This document shows positions 1 to 5,471 of a stretch of 11,268 bases of DNA, piece by piece; the first letter of the stretch is position 1; the number at the start of each line of letters is the position of its first letter. Where the stretch lies: assembly GCA_004562975.1 (NCBI GenBank), contig SFQP01000025.1:1-11268 (forward strand). The letters are read 5' to 3'. This DNA comes from a bacterium (GTDB lineage Bacteria > Bacteroidota > Bacteroidia > Bacteroidales > Bacteroidaceae). Made by a program: the position numbers and the translations under genes. Below the pieces are notes generated by a model. That model ran no database searches and was not told the DNA's origin. It saw only the letters and a program-made list of their open reading frames with translations.

Positions 1-971
1 CGGATGAACTCTTCGCGCCACATGCCCATCTTCTCGCCGCGCCAGCACACCACCGCGCCGTCGTAGACGCTCTTGGAACTGTCGGGCACGACGAGCCGTT
101 CGTCTATGCCGATGACCTTGCCGAACCCTTCGCAGCGGCTGCACGCCCCCACAGGGGAGTTGAAGGAGAACATCTGGTCATCGGGTTCGCTGAAACGGAT
201 GCCGTCGGCCTCGAAGCGGATGCTGAACTGATGGAGCAACTTGGCGGGATAGAAGCGGAGCATACACTCGCCGTCGCCCTCGAAGAAGGCGGTCTCCACT
301 GAATCGGCCATGCGCGAGAGCACATCTTTGTCCGTGCTGACGCTCAGGCGGTCGATGAGGAGGTAGATTTCCTTTCCTTCCAAAGGCTGGTCCATCACGT
401 CCTCCACGCGCACCATTTCGCCGTCCACCTCCAGGCGGGTGAGTCCTTGCTGGAGATTGATGGCCAGCTGCTCCTGCAGGGTGCGCCCCGCCCTCACTTG
501 CAGGGGGGCCAGAACGGTGAAGCGAGTGCCGGGCGAATAACTCAGGGCGCAGTCAATGACATCCTGCACGGTGTGGCGTTTCACCTCCTGTCCGCTTACG
601 GGCGAAAAGGTATGACCCACGCGGGCGTAGAGCAGCCTCAGGTATTCATATATTTCGGTGCTGGTGCCGACGGTACTGCGCGGGTTGCGGCTCGTCACCT
701 TCTGTTCGATGGCGATGGCGGGGGGCAATCCTTTGATGTAGTCGCACTCGGGCTTGTGCATCCTTCCCAGAAACTGGCGGGCATAGGCCGAAAGACTTTC
801 CACGTAGCGGCGCTGGCCTTCGGCGTAGAGGGTATCGAAGGCCAATGAGGATTTGCCGGAACCGGAAAGGCCGGTGAAGACAACAAGGCGGTTACGGGGA
901 ATTTCCAGGTCGATGTTTTTCAGGTTGTTCACCCGTGCGCCTTTGATGATGATGCTTCCGTTGCTGCTCAT
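1..971 (-). CDS. uvrA: UvrA, excinuclease ABC subunit A (N-terminal 323 residues, cut by window edge)
   Basis: UvrA is the damage-sensing ATPase of nucleotide excision repair; it loads UvrB at lesions. Read leftward from the ATG at 969-971, the protein opens [19 protein letters not shown] and has Walker [10 protein letters not shown] at residues 34-42, followed by the family blocks [27 protein letters not shown] and NPRSTVGT. The reading frame stays open to base 1, so the rest of the gene (a full-length UvrA is about 940 residues) lies outside. Zinc finger 1 is unusual: the second ligand pair is present (C277, C280, in [10 protein letters not shown]), but the residues aligning with E. coli C253 and C256 are Phe and Asp. 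This is probably a lineage variant rather than damage, because the frame and flanking motifs are intact. Identity is essentially certain; a UvrA paralogue cannot be excluded from half a protein. Confidence 0.97.
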   Translation of the reverse strand, partial: MSSNGSIIIKGARVNNLKNIDLEIPRNRLVVFTGLSGSGKSSLAFDTLYAEGQRRYVESLSAYARQFLGRMHKPECDYIKGLPPAIAIEQKVTSRNPRSTVGTSTEIYEYLRLLYARVGHTFSPVSGQEVKRHTVQDVIDCALSYSPGTRFTVLAPLQVRAGRTLQEQLAINLQQGLTRLEVDGEMVRVEDVMDQPLEGKEIYLLIDRLSVSTDKDVLSRMADSVETAFFEGDGECMLRFYPAKLLHQFSIRFEADGIRFSEPDDQMFSFNSPVGACSRCEGFGKVIGIDERLVVPDSSKSVYDGAVVCWRGEKMGMWREEFI

Positions 972-1018
972 GGGGATGAAGTGATATGGAGTGGGGAAGT
1001 GATTATTTTTTCAACCTG

Positions 1019-1026
1019 CAAATTTA
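1019..1026 (-). promoter_or_regulatory. Candidate uvrA -7 box
   Basis: On the leftward strand the octamer TAAATTTG matches the Bacteroides -7 consensus TAnnTTTG exactly and lies about 50 bp ahead of the uvrA ATG. I see no TTTG -33 element at the usual 19-21 bp, so only half of the promoter is supported. Confidence 0.45.
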
Positions 1027-1037
1027 CTCTTTGTAAA

Positions 1038-1063
1038 AAGGTAATGAGGTGATAAGGTAATAA
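1038..1063. repeat. Three tandem octamers, AGGTAATG type
   Basis: Three directly abutting 8-bp units read AGGTAATG, AGGTGATA, AGGTAATA (1039-1062), just upstream of the uvrA -7 box. A related octamer, AGGTTATG, is repeated five times at 8246-8296. Function is unknown. The remaining AT-rich stretch from about 1086 to 1256 shows nothing else I can support. Confidence 0.6.
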
Positions 1064-1256
1064 AATTTATAGGGAGCCTTATTACATAAGCAGCACAACT
1101 TGTTTGTATCATTTGAACACCTACTTATCTCTTTTTCATTTTAGGTCATTTTAAAGATTCAGCAGGCTATGAACCATGCCAGAAGCAGAAAAAAACACCC
1201 GAAAGGGAGAGAGCATTAACATATTTAACCTTCCTACGTCCTTTCTGTGCCAAATC

Positions 1257-1278
1257 CCGACACGGTTTACCGTGCCGG
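1257..1278. other. GC-rich hairpin at the left end of the repeat region
   Basis: CACGG and CCGTG pair around a TTTA loop (1261-1274). The stem extends by CCG/CGG after one A-C mismatch. No T-run follows on either strand, so it is not a classic terminator. It would form near the 3' part of any leftward transcript crossing the 21-bp repeats. Confidence 0.45.
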
Positions 1279-1310
1279 ATTTCTTACACCGGGCTTTGGA
1301 ATCTCTACCC

Positions 1311-1329
1311 GCCGTATCGGTCTTACGGC
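1311..1329. other. Hairpin GCCGTA/TACGGC
   Basis: A perfect 6-bp stem with a 7-nt loop lies immediately left of the regular 21-bp repeat array. It is the second of three inverted repeats here; the third is the perfect 18-bp palindrome-like element GTGTGAAA-TT-TTTCACAC at 1335-1352, inside the first repeat unit. Confidence 0.4.
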
Positions 1330-1330
1330 A

Positions 1331-1519
1331 CTGGGTGTGAAATTTTTCACACTGGGCTTAGAATTTTCTGGACTAGGCCTTGAAAATCCTGGAGTAGGCC
1401 TTGAAAAACCGAAGCCTGGCTTTGTAACGCCGAAAGCTGGGGCAGAAAAAAAGGAAGCGGGCTTGGGATGCAGCTCTCTTCCTTTTGCTATCACAAAGAT
1501 AGGCATTGGCCGCAGAAAT
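1331..1519. repeat. Nine degenerate 21-bp tandem repeats with phased A-tracts
   Basis: Units start at 1331, 1352, 1373, 1394, 1415, 1436, 1457, 1478 and 1499, each 21 bp. Examples are CTGGGCTTAGAATTTTCTGG and CTAGGCCTTGAAAATCCTGG (last base omitted). The shared core is GG(C)NTTGAA followed by an A/T run; the 1478 unit is the poorest. A/T tracts centre near 1344, 1365, 1385, 1406 and 1449, about two helical turns apart, which should bend the DNA. Weaker copies flank the array (about 1272-1330 and 1520-1540) but break the 21-bp register. Because 21 is a multiple of three, both strands stay open and give spurious seven-residue-repeat ORFs. The units are too short and degenerate, and lack spacers, for a CRISPR array. 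Confidence 0.8.
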
Positions 1520-1525
1520 TCCAAA
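1494..1525 (-). promoter_or_regulatory. Consensus Bacteroides-type promoter firing leftward into the 21-bp repeats
   Basis: On the leftward strand, TTTG (1522-1525) is followed after exactly 20 bp by TATCTTTG (1494-1501), matching TTTG-N19..21-TAnnTTTG at every fixed base. Transcription would start near 1487-1489 and run through the repeat array toward uvrA, whose ATG is over 500 bp further on. No credible coding sequence starts downstream before uvrA. The match is seen; activity is inferred. Confidence 0.5.
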
Positions 1526-1576
1526 TCGGGATTTTCTCATTTAACAATCTGAAGAAATCCTAAAAGGTGGGGCATA

Positions 1577-1593
1577 CCGGGAGTGTTTCCCGG
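1577..1593. other. Hairpin CCGGGA/TCCCGG
   Basis: A perfect 6-bp stem with loop GTGTT lies between the repeat array and the DnaA-box cluster. A GCTCCGGAGC palindrome (1608-1617) and a GTCCG/CGGAC hairpin (1682-1694) follow before the first DnaA box. I see no gene from 1541 to 1690. Confidence 0.35.
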
Positions 1594-1704
1594 ATTTCGT
1601 GCTTCGGGCTCCGGAGCGCGTCTGGCGGTTCCTCACTTTGTGCCCTCGTCTGCCATCCCCGCAGCCACAGCTCTGGCAACCGTCCGCTCCGGACTTTTCC
1701 ACAC

Positions 1705-1780
1705 CTCGCCCTGCACTTTCTTTTATAACTATACATTCTTTCTTTTGGTTTGATTGAAAAAAGAAGATAATGCTCATGTT
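1705..1780. other. AT-rich tract, candidate DNA-unwinding element
   Basis: This is the most AT-rich stretch near the DnaA boxes, with pyrimidine-rich runs (TTTCTTTTATAAC, TTCTTTCTTTTGG) followed by GAAAAAAGAAGATAATG. It starts directly after the first exact box at 1695-1703. An adjacent AT-rich unwinding element is typical of bacterial origins. I could not find a convincing DnaA-trio (TAG repeat) series. Confidence 0.4.
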
Positions 1781-1826
1781 GATGGATATTGTCGGTGGAA
1801 AGTGTGGAAACAAGAGGGCGGAAAAA

Positions 1827-1859
1827 TTTGGCCATGAAGTTTTCCACGTTTTACCTGTG
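1827..1859 (+). promoter_or_regulatory. Weak rightward promoter-like match inside the DnaA-box cluster
   Basis: TTTG (1827-1830), a 21-bp spacer and TACCTGTG (1852-1859) fit the Bacteroides promoter pattern with one mismatch. It overlaps the box at 1840-1848. It could drive trmH through a long leader or provide origin transcription, or be chance. Confidence 0.25.
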
Positions 1860-1901
1860 CTTTTCCCCATTTCTTTCCACAACTTTTGTAGGGAAGTTTG
1901 C

Positions 1902-1915
1902 CCTTTTATAAAAGG
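1902..1915. other. Perfect 14-bp palindrome CCTTTTATAAAAGG
   Basis: A self-complementary AT-centred 14-mer lies between the DnaA-like sites at 1873-1881 and 1940-1948. It resembles a dimer-protein binding site. No binding protein can be assigned. Confidence 0.5.
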
Positions 1916-2270
1916 CTGTGCTGAGGGATGGTGTGCCACTTATCCACAGGGTGTGGAAAACTGCCGTGTGGATGAAAAAATTTCCACGATAGGTATGGAT
2001 AAGGCCGTGAATAACCCCCTAAATCGGTGGGAAAAGGGGTGTGAGTGGTGGAAAACGCTGAGGGCCTCCGGAGGCTGCCGCACGCTGGAGTAACCCACAT
2101 TTGTTTCAACAGCTTTTCCACGGTTTTTCCACAGGGTTATGCACAACATGGGGAAAGTTTAGCGTTGCCTGGCCGCCGCTTCCGGGCTGAAACCGTACAG
2201 TCTTTTTGCCGTATGCCGGCAGGGCAGGCAGAAATTGCCTATCTTCGCAGCCGTTTTAATACGATAGACT

Positions 2271-2804
2271 ATGCGAAAACTGACTGTGGAGGATTTACAC
2301 CGACTGGAGGTGGACGACTTCAAGGAGGCGCGGAAGCTGCCCTTGGTCATGGTGCTCGACAACGTGCGCTCGCTGCACAACGTGGGCAGTGTGTTGCGTA
2401 CGGCGGACGCTTTCCGCCTTGAGGAGGTGGTGATGTGTGGCATCACGGCCACACCGCCTTCAGCAGAAATTCACAAGACGGCGCTGGGGGCGGAGGATTC
2501 CGTCTGCTGGCGTTATGAGTTCGACACGCTACAGGCTGTGCGCCAGCTGCAGGAGCGGGGGTACGTGGTGCTCGCTGTGGAACAGGTAGAAGGCAGCCTC
2601 AAACTGGGCGAGTTCGAGCCGTTGCCTGGACAACGCTACGCGCTGGTGATGGGCAACGAGGTGAAGGGGGTGCAGCAGTGTGTGGTGGATGCCTGCGATC
2701 AGGCTCTCGAGATTCCGCAGTACGGCACGAAGCACTCGCTCAACGTGAGCGTGACGGCAGGTATAGTGATGTGGGAATGGGCACGTAAGTGGAAGGCTGA
2801 CTGA
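2271..2804 (+). CDS. SpoU/TrmH-family RNA 2'-O-ribose methyltransferase
   Basis: A 177-residue SPOUT methyltransferase expected to transfer a methyl group from S-adenosylmethionine to a ribose 2'-OH in tRNA or rRNA. All three SpoU motifs are present: motif 1 at about residues 30-48 (LDNVRSLHNVGSVLRTADAF, with the catalytic-type Arg), motif 2 YALVMGNEVKGV, and motif 3 EIPQYGTKHSLNVSVTAGI, which forms the knotted cofactor site. There is no N-terminal L30e-like RNA-binding domain as in RlmB, so it is closer to a minimal TrmH/TrmL-like enzyme; the target nucleotide cannot be told from sequence. It begins 125 bp right of the last DnaA-like box and is divergent from uvrA. A HAD phosphatase follows 53 bp downstream on the same strand, probably co-transcribed. 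I find no good promoter close to the ATG; TATCTTCG at 2240-2247 is a partial -7 match. Confidence 0.9.
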   Translation: MRKLTVEDLHRLEVDDFKEARKLPLVMVLDNVRSLHNVGSVLRTADAFRLEEVVMCGITATPPSAEIHKTALGAEDSVCWRYEFDTLQAVRQLQERGYVVLAVEQVEGSLKLGEFEPLPGQRYALVMGNEVKGVQQCVVDACDQALEIPQYGTKHSLNVSVTAGIVMWEWARKWKAD

Positions 2805-2857
2805 TTGCCGCCCGTTTTTTCATCCTTTTTGTTTAATCATTCAGCATAACTGATTTC

Positions 2858-3673
2858 ATGAAATATCCAGTGATAGCCCTCGACTTGGACGGCACGCTTA
2901 CCAACAATCGCAAGGAGGTGACACCGCGCACCCGCCGGGCATTGGCACGGGCAGCAGCACAGGGAGCCGTCGTGGTGCTGGCTTCCGGACGGCCCACCTA
3001 TGGCATAGCACCGGTGGCGGAAGTGCTGGCGCCGGACTGCCCCGAGATTTACCTTCTTTCCTATAACGGCGGAAAAATAGTGCATTGGTCTTCCCACCGC
3101 GAACTTTATGCCAAACATTTGCCCGATGAGGTGTTGCCCCTCTTGGTTCATTACGCCGAAACTCACCGTTATGCTCTCGTGAGCTACAAGGACAACCGCA
3201 TCATCACGCAACGGCCTGACGACCCCTACGTGGCGGAAGAAGCGCGTATCAACCGGATGGAAATATGCGGTGTGGAGAAGTTGCTGCCGAACATTGAAAA
3301 GCATCCGGTGAAGCTGCTCTTGGCAGGACATCCCGACGACATGATGCGGGCGGAGCAGGAATTGGCCCTGCTCTTGGAAAACAAGATGGACGTGTTCCGC
3401 TCGGCACCTTTCTTCGTGGAGCTGGTGCCCAAGGGGATAGACAAGGCACAATCGTTGCAGCGGTTGCTGGCTCATTTGCAGCTTACGCCTTCCGACCTCT
3501 TGGCCTTTGGCGACGGCTACAACGATTTGTCCATGATCAAGCTGGCCGGCATGGGTGTGGCCATGGACAATGCGGCTCCCGAGCTGCGTGCCGTGGCCGA
3601 CCGCATCACACTGTCGAACGAGGACGACGGGGTGGCCGTCGTTCTGGAGGAGTTGGAGCGCGAAAATCAGTAG
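2858..3673 (+). CDS. Cof-type HAD-superfamily phosphatase (HAD-IIB)
   Basis: A 271-residue cytoplasmic phosphatase of the Cof/YidA/YbjI kind, usually acting on sugar phosphates, nucleotides or cofactor phosphates such as FMN or PLP. HAD motif I is ALDLDGTLT, with nucleophile D9 and acid/base D11. Motif II is LASGRP with S43. A motif III lysine lies in PKGIDKAQ (residues 192-196). Motif IV is FGDGYNDLSM with D219 and D223 for Mg2+. The region from about 85 to 190 between motifs II and III is the C2-type cap that sets specificity. Length and motif spacing are normal. It lies downstream of the trmH-like gene on the same strand and ends just before a strong hairpin, which closes this rightward unit. 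The substrate is not predictable from the sequence. Confidence 0.93.
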   Translation: MKYPVIALDLDGTLTNNRKEVTPRTRRALARAAAQGAVVVLASGRPTYGIAPVAEVLAPDCPEIYLLSYNGGKIVHWSSHRELYAKHLPDEVLPLLVHYAETHRYALVSYKDNRIITQRPDDPYVAEEARINRMEICGVEKLLPNIEKHPVKLLLAGHPDDMMRAEQELALLLENKMDVFRSAPFFVELVPKGIDKAQSLQRLLAHLQLTPSDLLAFGDGYNDLSMIKLAGMGVAMDNAAPELRAVADRITLSNEDDGVAVVLEELERENQ

Positions 3674-3690
3674 TGAGTATGACAATATAC

Positions 3691-3743
3691 AAAGCAAAAC
3701 CACCGGAAGGATACATTATCTGTCCTCCCGGTGGTTTTGCTTT
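3691..3743. terminator. Strong, probably bidirectional terminator hairpin
   Basis: AAAGCAAAACCACCGG (3691-3706) pairs perfectly with CCGGTGGTTTTGCTTT (3728-3743). The stem is extended inward by AGGATA/TGTCCT after one mismatch. On the plus strand the 3' arm ends in TTTTGCTTT. It sits 18 bp after the HAD stop and between converging transcription units, so it can end the HAD message and back up the sufE end. Confidence 0.8.
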
Positions 3744-3781
3744 GCCTTTCGGCGGTATTTTTATAGAATGAATATTCTCGG

Positions 3782-3805
3782 TTTCAAGCGGAAAGAGGCT
3801 TGAAA
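3782..3805 (-). terminator. Hairpin after sufE, possible terminator
   Basis: TTTCAAGC and GCTTGAAA form a perfect 8-bp stem with an 8-nt loop, 14 bp past the sufE stop in its direction of transcription. The downstream tract is not U-rich, so termination here is less certain than at the neighbouring long hairpin. Confidence 0.4.
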
Positions 3806-3818
3806 AGGTAAAGAATGT

Positions 3819-4244
3819 TTACGCTTCCATCTTCGTCTTATAGACCAAGGCGTACATCCTGATTTGTTTAATCATGGCCAGAAGGCCGTTGGAGCGCGTG
3901 GGCGACAGGTGTTCCGTCAGTCCGATGCGGTCAATGAAGTAGAGGGGGCTGTCGAGGATTTCCTGCGGCGTGTGGTGCGTCACGGCACGGATGACGAGCG
4001 ACACCATGCCCTTCACAATCAGTGCATCGCTTTCGGCGCGGAAGTCCAGGAGTCCGTCGTGTGCTTCGCAGACAATCCACACGCGGCTCTGGCAACCGTC
4101 AATGAGGTTCTGGTCCGTCTTTTCCTGTTCCGCCAACGGTTCCTGCTCTTCGCCCAAGTCGATGAGCAGTTGGTAGCGGTCCATCCAATCGTCAAGGCAG
4201 CAAAATTCCTCGATAATCTCTTCTTGTATTTCGTTGATAGTCAT
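3819..4244 (-). CDS. sufE: SufE family Fe-S cluster sulfur acceptor
   Basis: A 141-residue cytoplasmic protein that accepts persulfide sulfur from the cysteine desulfurase SufS and stimulates it during Fe-S cluster assembly. The active-site block IDGCQSRVWI matches the E. coli GCQSQVW motif, and with this start the catalytic Cys is residue 51, the same number as in E. coli SufE. Further family features are the N-terminal helix TINEIQEEIIEEF, the W-M-D-R-Y block, and LSPTRSNGLLAMI near the C terminus. An upstream in-frame ATG at 4344-4346 would add 34 residues unlike the family and overlap the cyclase gene, so the ATG at 4242-4244 is preferred. It lies 98 bp downstream of the cyclase gene on the same strand and may share its message. 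The other suf genes are not in the window, which is common for stand-alone sufE. Confidence 0.93.
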   Translation of the reverse strand: MTINEIQEEIIEEFCCLDDWMDRYQLLIDLGEEQEPLAEQEKTDQNLIDGCQSRVWIVCEAHDGLLDFRAESDALIVKGMVSLVIRAVTHHTPQEILDSPLYFIDRIGLTEHLSPTRSNGLLAMIKQIRMYALVYKTKMEA

Positions 4245-4342
4245 GATGCAAAAGGTGTTGAGGGGTGTTGTATAAAAGGTGTAGAGATATTTTTCCATTC
4301 CTTGATTGGAGCTGAAGCAACCAATCAGGTAATGGACATCCT

Positions 4343-5338
4343 TCAAGGTTTTTCAGAAAGAAATTGCAAAAGCGTCTGTCCCACACCCTTCAGCGTTTCG
4401 CGTGATATGTTTTCGGGCGTGTCCTGTGTGGTGTGCCACGTCGCCCCGAAGGTGTGTTCGCCCTCCACGTAGGGTATGATGTCGATGGTCGGGATGCCTG
4501 CCACCTCGTTCATCGGCACGTGGTCGTCCTGGGCATATCCGCCCTGTTCGGCCAGGAAAAGTTGCGACGCGCCGGCACGCCCGGCAGCGTCCCATACGTG
4601 TACCATCACCTCCGAGGCATAACGCATGGAAATGCCCTCGAAGCAAAAACGCGCATCGCGGCCTCCCACCATGTCGAGCAGGATGCCGAAGCGCGCTTTG
4701 TAGCCCGGCACGTGCGGATGGGCGGCCCAATACTGCGAGCCCAGACACCAGTCGGAGCCATCGGCCACGTCGTCCGTCTCGGCCCAGTAAGGTATGCCGT
4801 AGTCTTCCGAGTCGAAGCAGATAAAGTCAATGCCGAGTTCCGGTTTCAGTTCTTCCAGTTTGCGTGCCACCTCCAGCATCACCGCCACGCCGCTGGCACC
4901 GTCGTTGGCCGCCATCACCGGCTGCCGGTGGAGCGACGAGTCAGGGTCAGCGTCGGCCCAGGGACGGCTTTCCCAGTGGGTACAGATGATGATGCGGTCC
5001 GCCAGTTCCGGACGGTAGGCCGCGATGATGTTGCGCGTGTGCAGCACCTTGCCGTCCCAGGCTTTCTGATCAGCGCGCTGTTCGCTGACTGTCAGGCCCA
5101 GGGCTTTGAAGCGCGACACAATGTAGTCGCCGCAGCGGTCGTGAGCCGCAGAACCCGGCACACGCGGACCGAAGTCGCACTGCGCCACGACAGAAGCGTA
5201 GGCCGAGTCAGCGTTGAACTGCACCTGCGTGACGGCAATCGTGTCGGTGTCCTGACCGGCTGAAGCCTGGTTTTGGTTTTTGCAACCCGTGAGGGCGACT
5301 GACAACAGCAGCAGGAAAGGTAAGAATATGACTTTCAT
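4343..5338 (-). CDS. Lipoprotein glutaminyl-peptide cyclotransferase (M28-fold, type II glutaminyl cyclase)
   Basis: A 331-residue exported enzyme likely to convert N-terminal Gln of secreted proteins to pyroglutamate. It starts with a lipoprotein signal peptide (hydrophobic run to residue 17, lipobox LTG-C19), so it should be anchored in a membrane facing the periplasm. The M28-type zinc site is readable: D146 in AANDGASG, the E178-D179 pair in CFDSEDYG (catalytic acid and likely metal ligand) and H302 in TWHTTQDTPEN. AQDDHVP (269-275) and ILLDMVGG (219-226) match animal glutaminyl cyclases, which separates it from plain M28 aminopeptidases. The usual HxD near residue 121 reads HWES. C54 and C69 could form a disulfide. 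Known context: exported Bacteroidota proteins cleaved by signal peptidase I often start with Gln that becomes pyroglutamate (the Q-rule). An M28 peptidase is the alternative call. Confidence 0.85.
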   Translation of the reverse strand: MKVIFLPFLLLLSVALTGCKNQNQASAGQDTDTIAVTQVQFNADSAYASVVAQCDFGPRVPGSAAHDRCGDYIVSRFKALGLTVSEQRADQKAWDGKVLHTRNIIAAYRPELADRIIICTHWESRPWADADPDSSLHRQPVMAANDGASGVAVMLEVARKLEELKPELGIDFICFDSEDYGIPYWAETDDVADGSDWCLGSQYWAAHPHVPGYKARFGILLDMVGGRDARFCFEGISMRYASEVMVHVWDAAGRAGASQLFLAEQGGYAQDDHVPMNEVAGIPTIDIIPYVEGEHTFGATWHTTQDTPENISRETLKGVGQTLLQFLSEKP

Positions 5339-5362
5339 CGTTTGTAGAAATAGGGGTAAAGA

Positions 5363-5393
5363 GGAAAGTAGTGATATTTTGTTACGTTTGAAA
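5363..5393 (-). promoter_or_regulatory. Candidate promoter for the glutaminyl cyclase gene
   Basis: Leftward TTTC (5390-5393), exactly 19 bp, then TACTTTCC (5363-5370) resembles TTTG-N19-TAnnTTTG with one mismatch in each element. It ends about 25 bp ahead of the ATG, a usual distance in this phylum. It suggests the cyclase gene can be transcribed apart from the dipeptidase operon. Confidence 0.4.
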
Positions 5394-5409
5394 CAGATAA
5401 ATACTGTAC

Positions 5410-5458
5410 GGAAGGAAGTGCGGATAGCCGCAATGCCTGTGTTGCACTCCTTGCTTCC
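5410..5458 (-). terminator. Imperfect inverted repeat after the dipeptidase gene
   Basis: GGAAGGAAGTGC (5410-5421) and GCACTCCTTGCTTCC (5444-5458) pair imperfectly, 14 bp beyond the dipeptidase stop in its transcription direction. There is no clear U-tract. It is a weak terminator candidate separating this operon from the cyclase gene. Confidence 0.25.
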
Positions 5459-5471
5459 CTATCGGTGAGCA

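Larger units (their letters stand above)
1257..1489 (-). ncRNA. Hypothetical leftward repeat RNA
   Basis: If the promoter at 1494-1525 is active, the first product is an RNA made mostly of 21-nt repeat units, with three inverted repeats near its 3' half (1335-1352, 1311-1329, 1257-1278). No U-rich terminator is evident, so the 3' end is a guess and the transcript may read on into uvrA as a long leader. Nothing in the sequence assigns it to a known RNA family. Confidence 0.25.
1690..2146. other. oriC: Candidate chromosomal replication origin: DnaA-box cluster
   Basis: Five 9-mers fit TTWTNCACA exactly: 1695-1703 (+), 1940-1948 (+, perfect TTATCCACA), 1952-1960 (-), 2125-2133 (+) and 2137-2145 (+, TTATGCACA). 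At least eight more differ at one position: 1803-1811 (-), 1840-1848, 1873-1881, 1967-1975 (-), 1994-2002 (-), 2006-2014 (-), 2047-2055 (-), 2114-2122. By simple base counting, about 0.03 exact matches would be expected in this length on two strands. The sites occur on both strands, some as close pairs, next to an AT-rich tract and between divergent genes. DnaA binding to such boxes is established; that this is the active origin is inferred. No dnaA or rep gene is visible. A plasmid origin is unlikely because the flanking genes are core chromosomal genes. Confidence 0.7.

Noticed and set aside
1267..1524. 85-residue leftward Pro/Ser/Phe-rich ORF through the same repeats
   Set aside because: Its only start codon lies within the leftward promoter match, upstream of the predicted transcription start, and the frame is open simply because the repeat lacks stops.
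1272..1540. CRISPR array
   Set aside because: Repeats are 21 bp with no spacers, are strongly degenerate, and no cas genes are nearby.
1247..1552. 101-residue rightward ORF with seven-residue repeats (GLEnPGV-like)
   Set aside because: The periodicity comes from the 21-bp DNA repeats. The opposite strand is equally open, no promoter faces it, and the units drift with no sign of codon-level constraint.
1690..2146. Plasmid iteron origin or integrated element
   Set aside because: The 9-mers fit DnaA boxes, occur on both strands at irregular spacing, and no Rep, integrase, transposase or target duplication is visible; the neighbours are core genes.
1541..2149. Several 70-130 residue ORFs on both strands across the DnaA-box cluster
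   Set aside because: They overlap one another in several frames, show no recognisable domain or conserved composition, and coincide with repeated non-coding DnaA-like sites.
2837..3703. 288-residue leftward ORF opposite the HAD phosphatase
   Set aside because: It is a shadow of the HAD coding frame, rich in His/Gln/Cys as expected from an antisense frame, with no domain.
4245..4346. Longer sufE start at 4346 (175 residues)
   Set aside because: The extra 34 residues do not resemble SufE, overlap the end of the cyclase gene, and move the catalytic Cys away from the usual position 51.
4433..5263. 276-residue rightward ORF opposite the glutaminyl cyclase
   Set aside because: It is an antisense shadow; the leftward frame has a lipoprotein signal and complete metal site.
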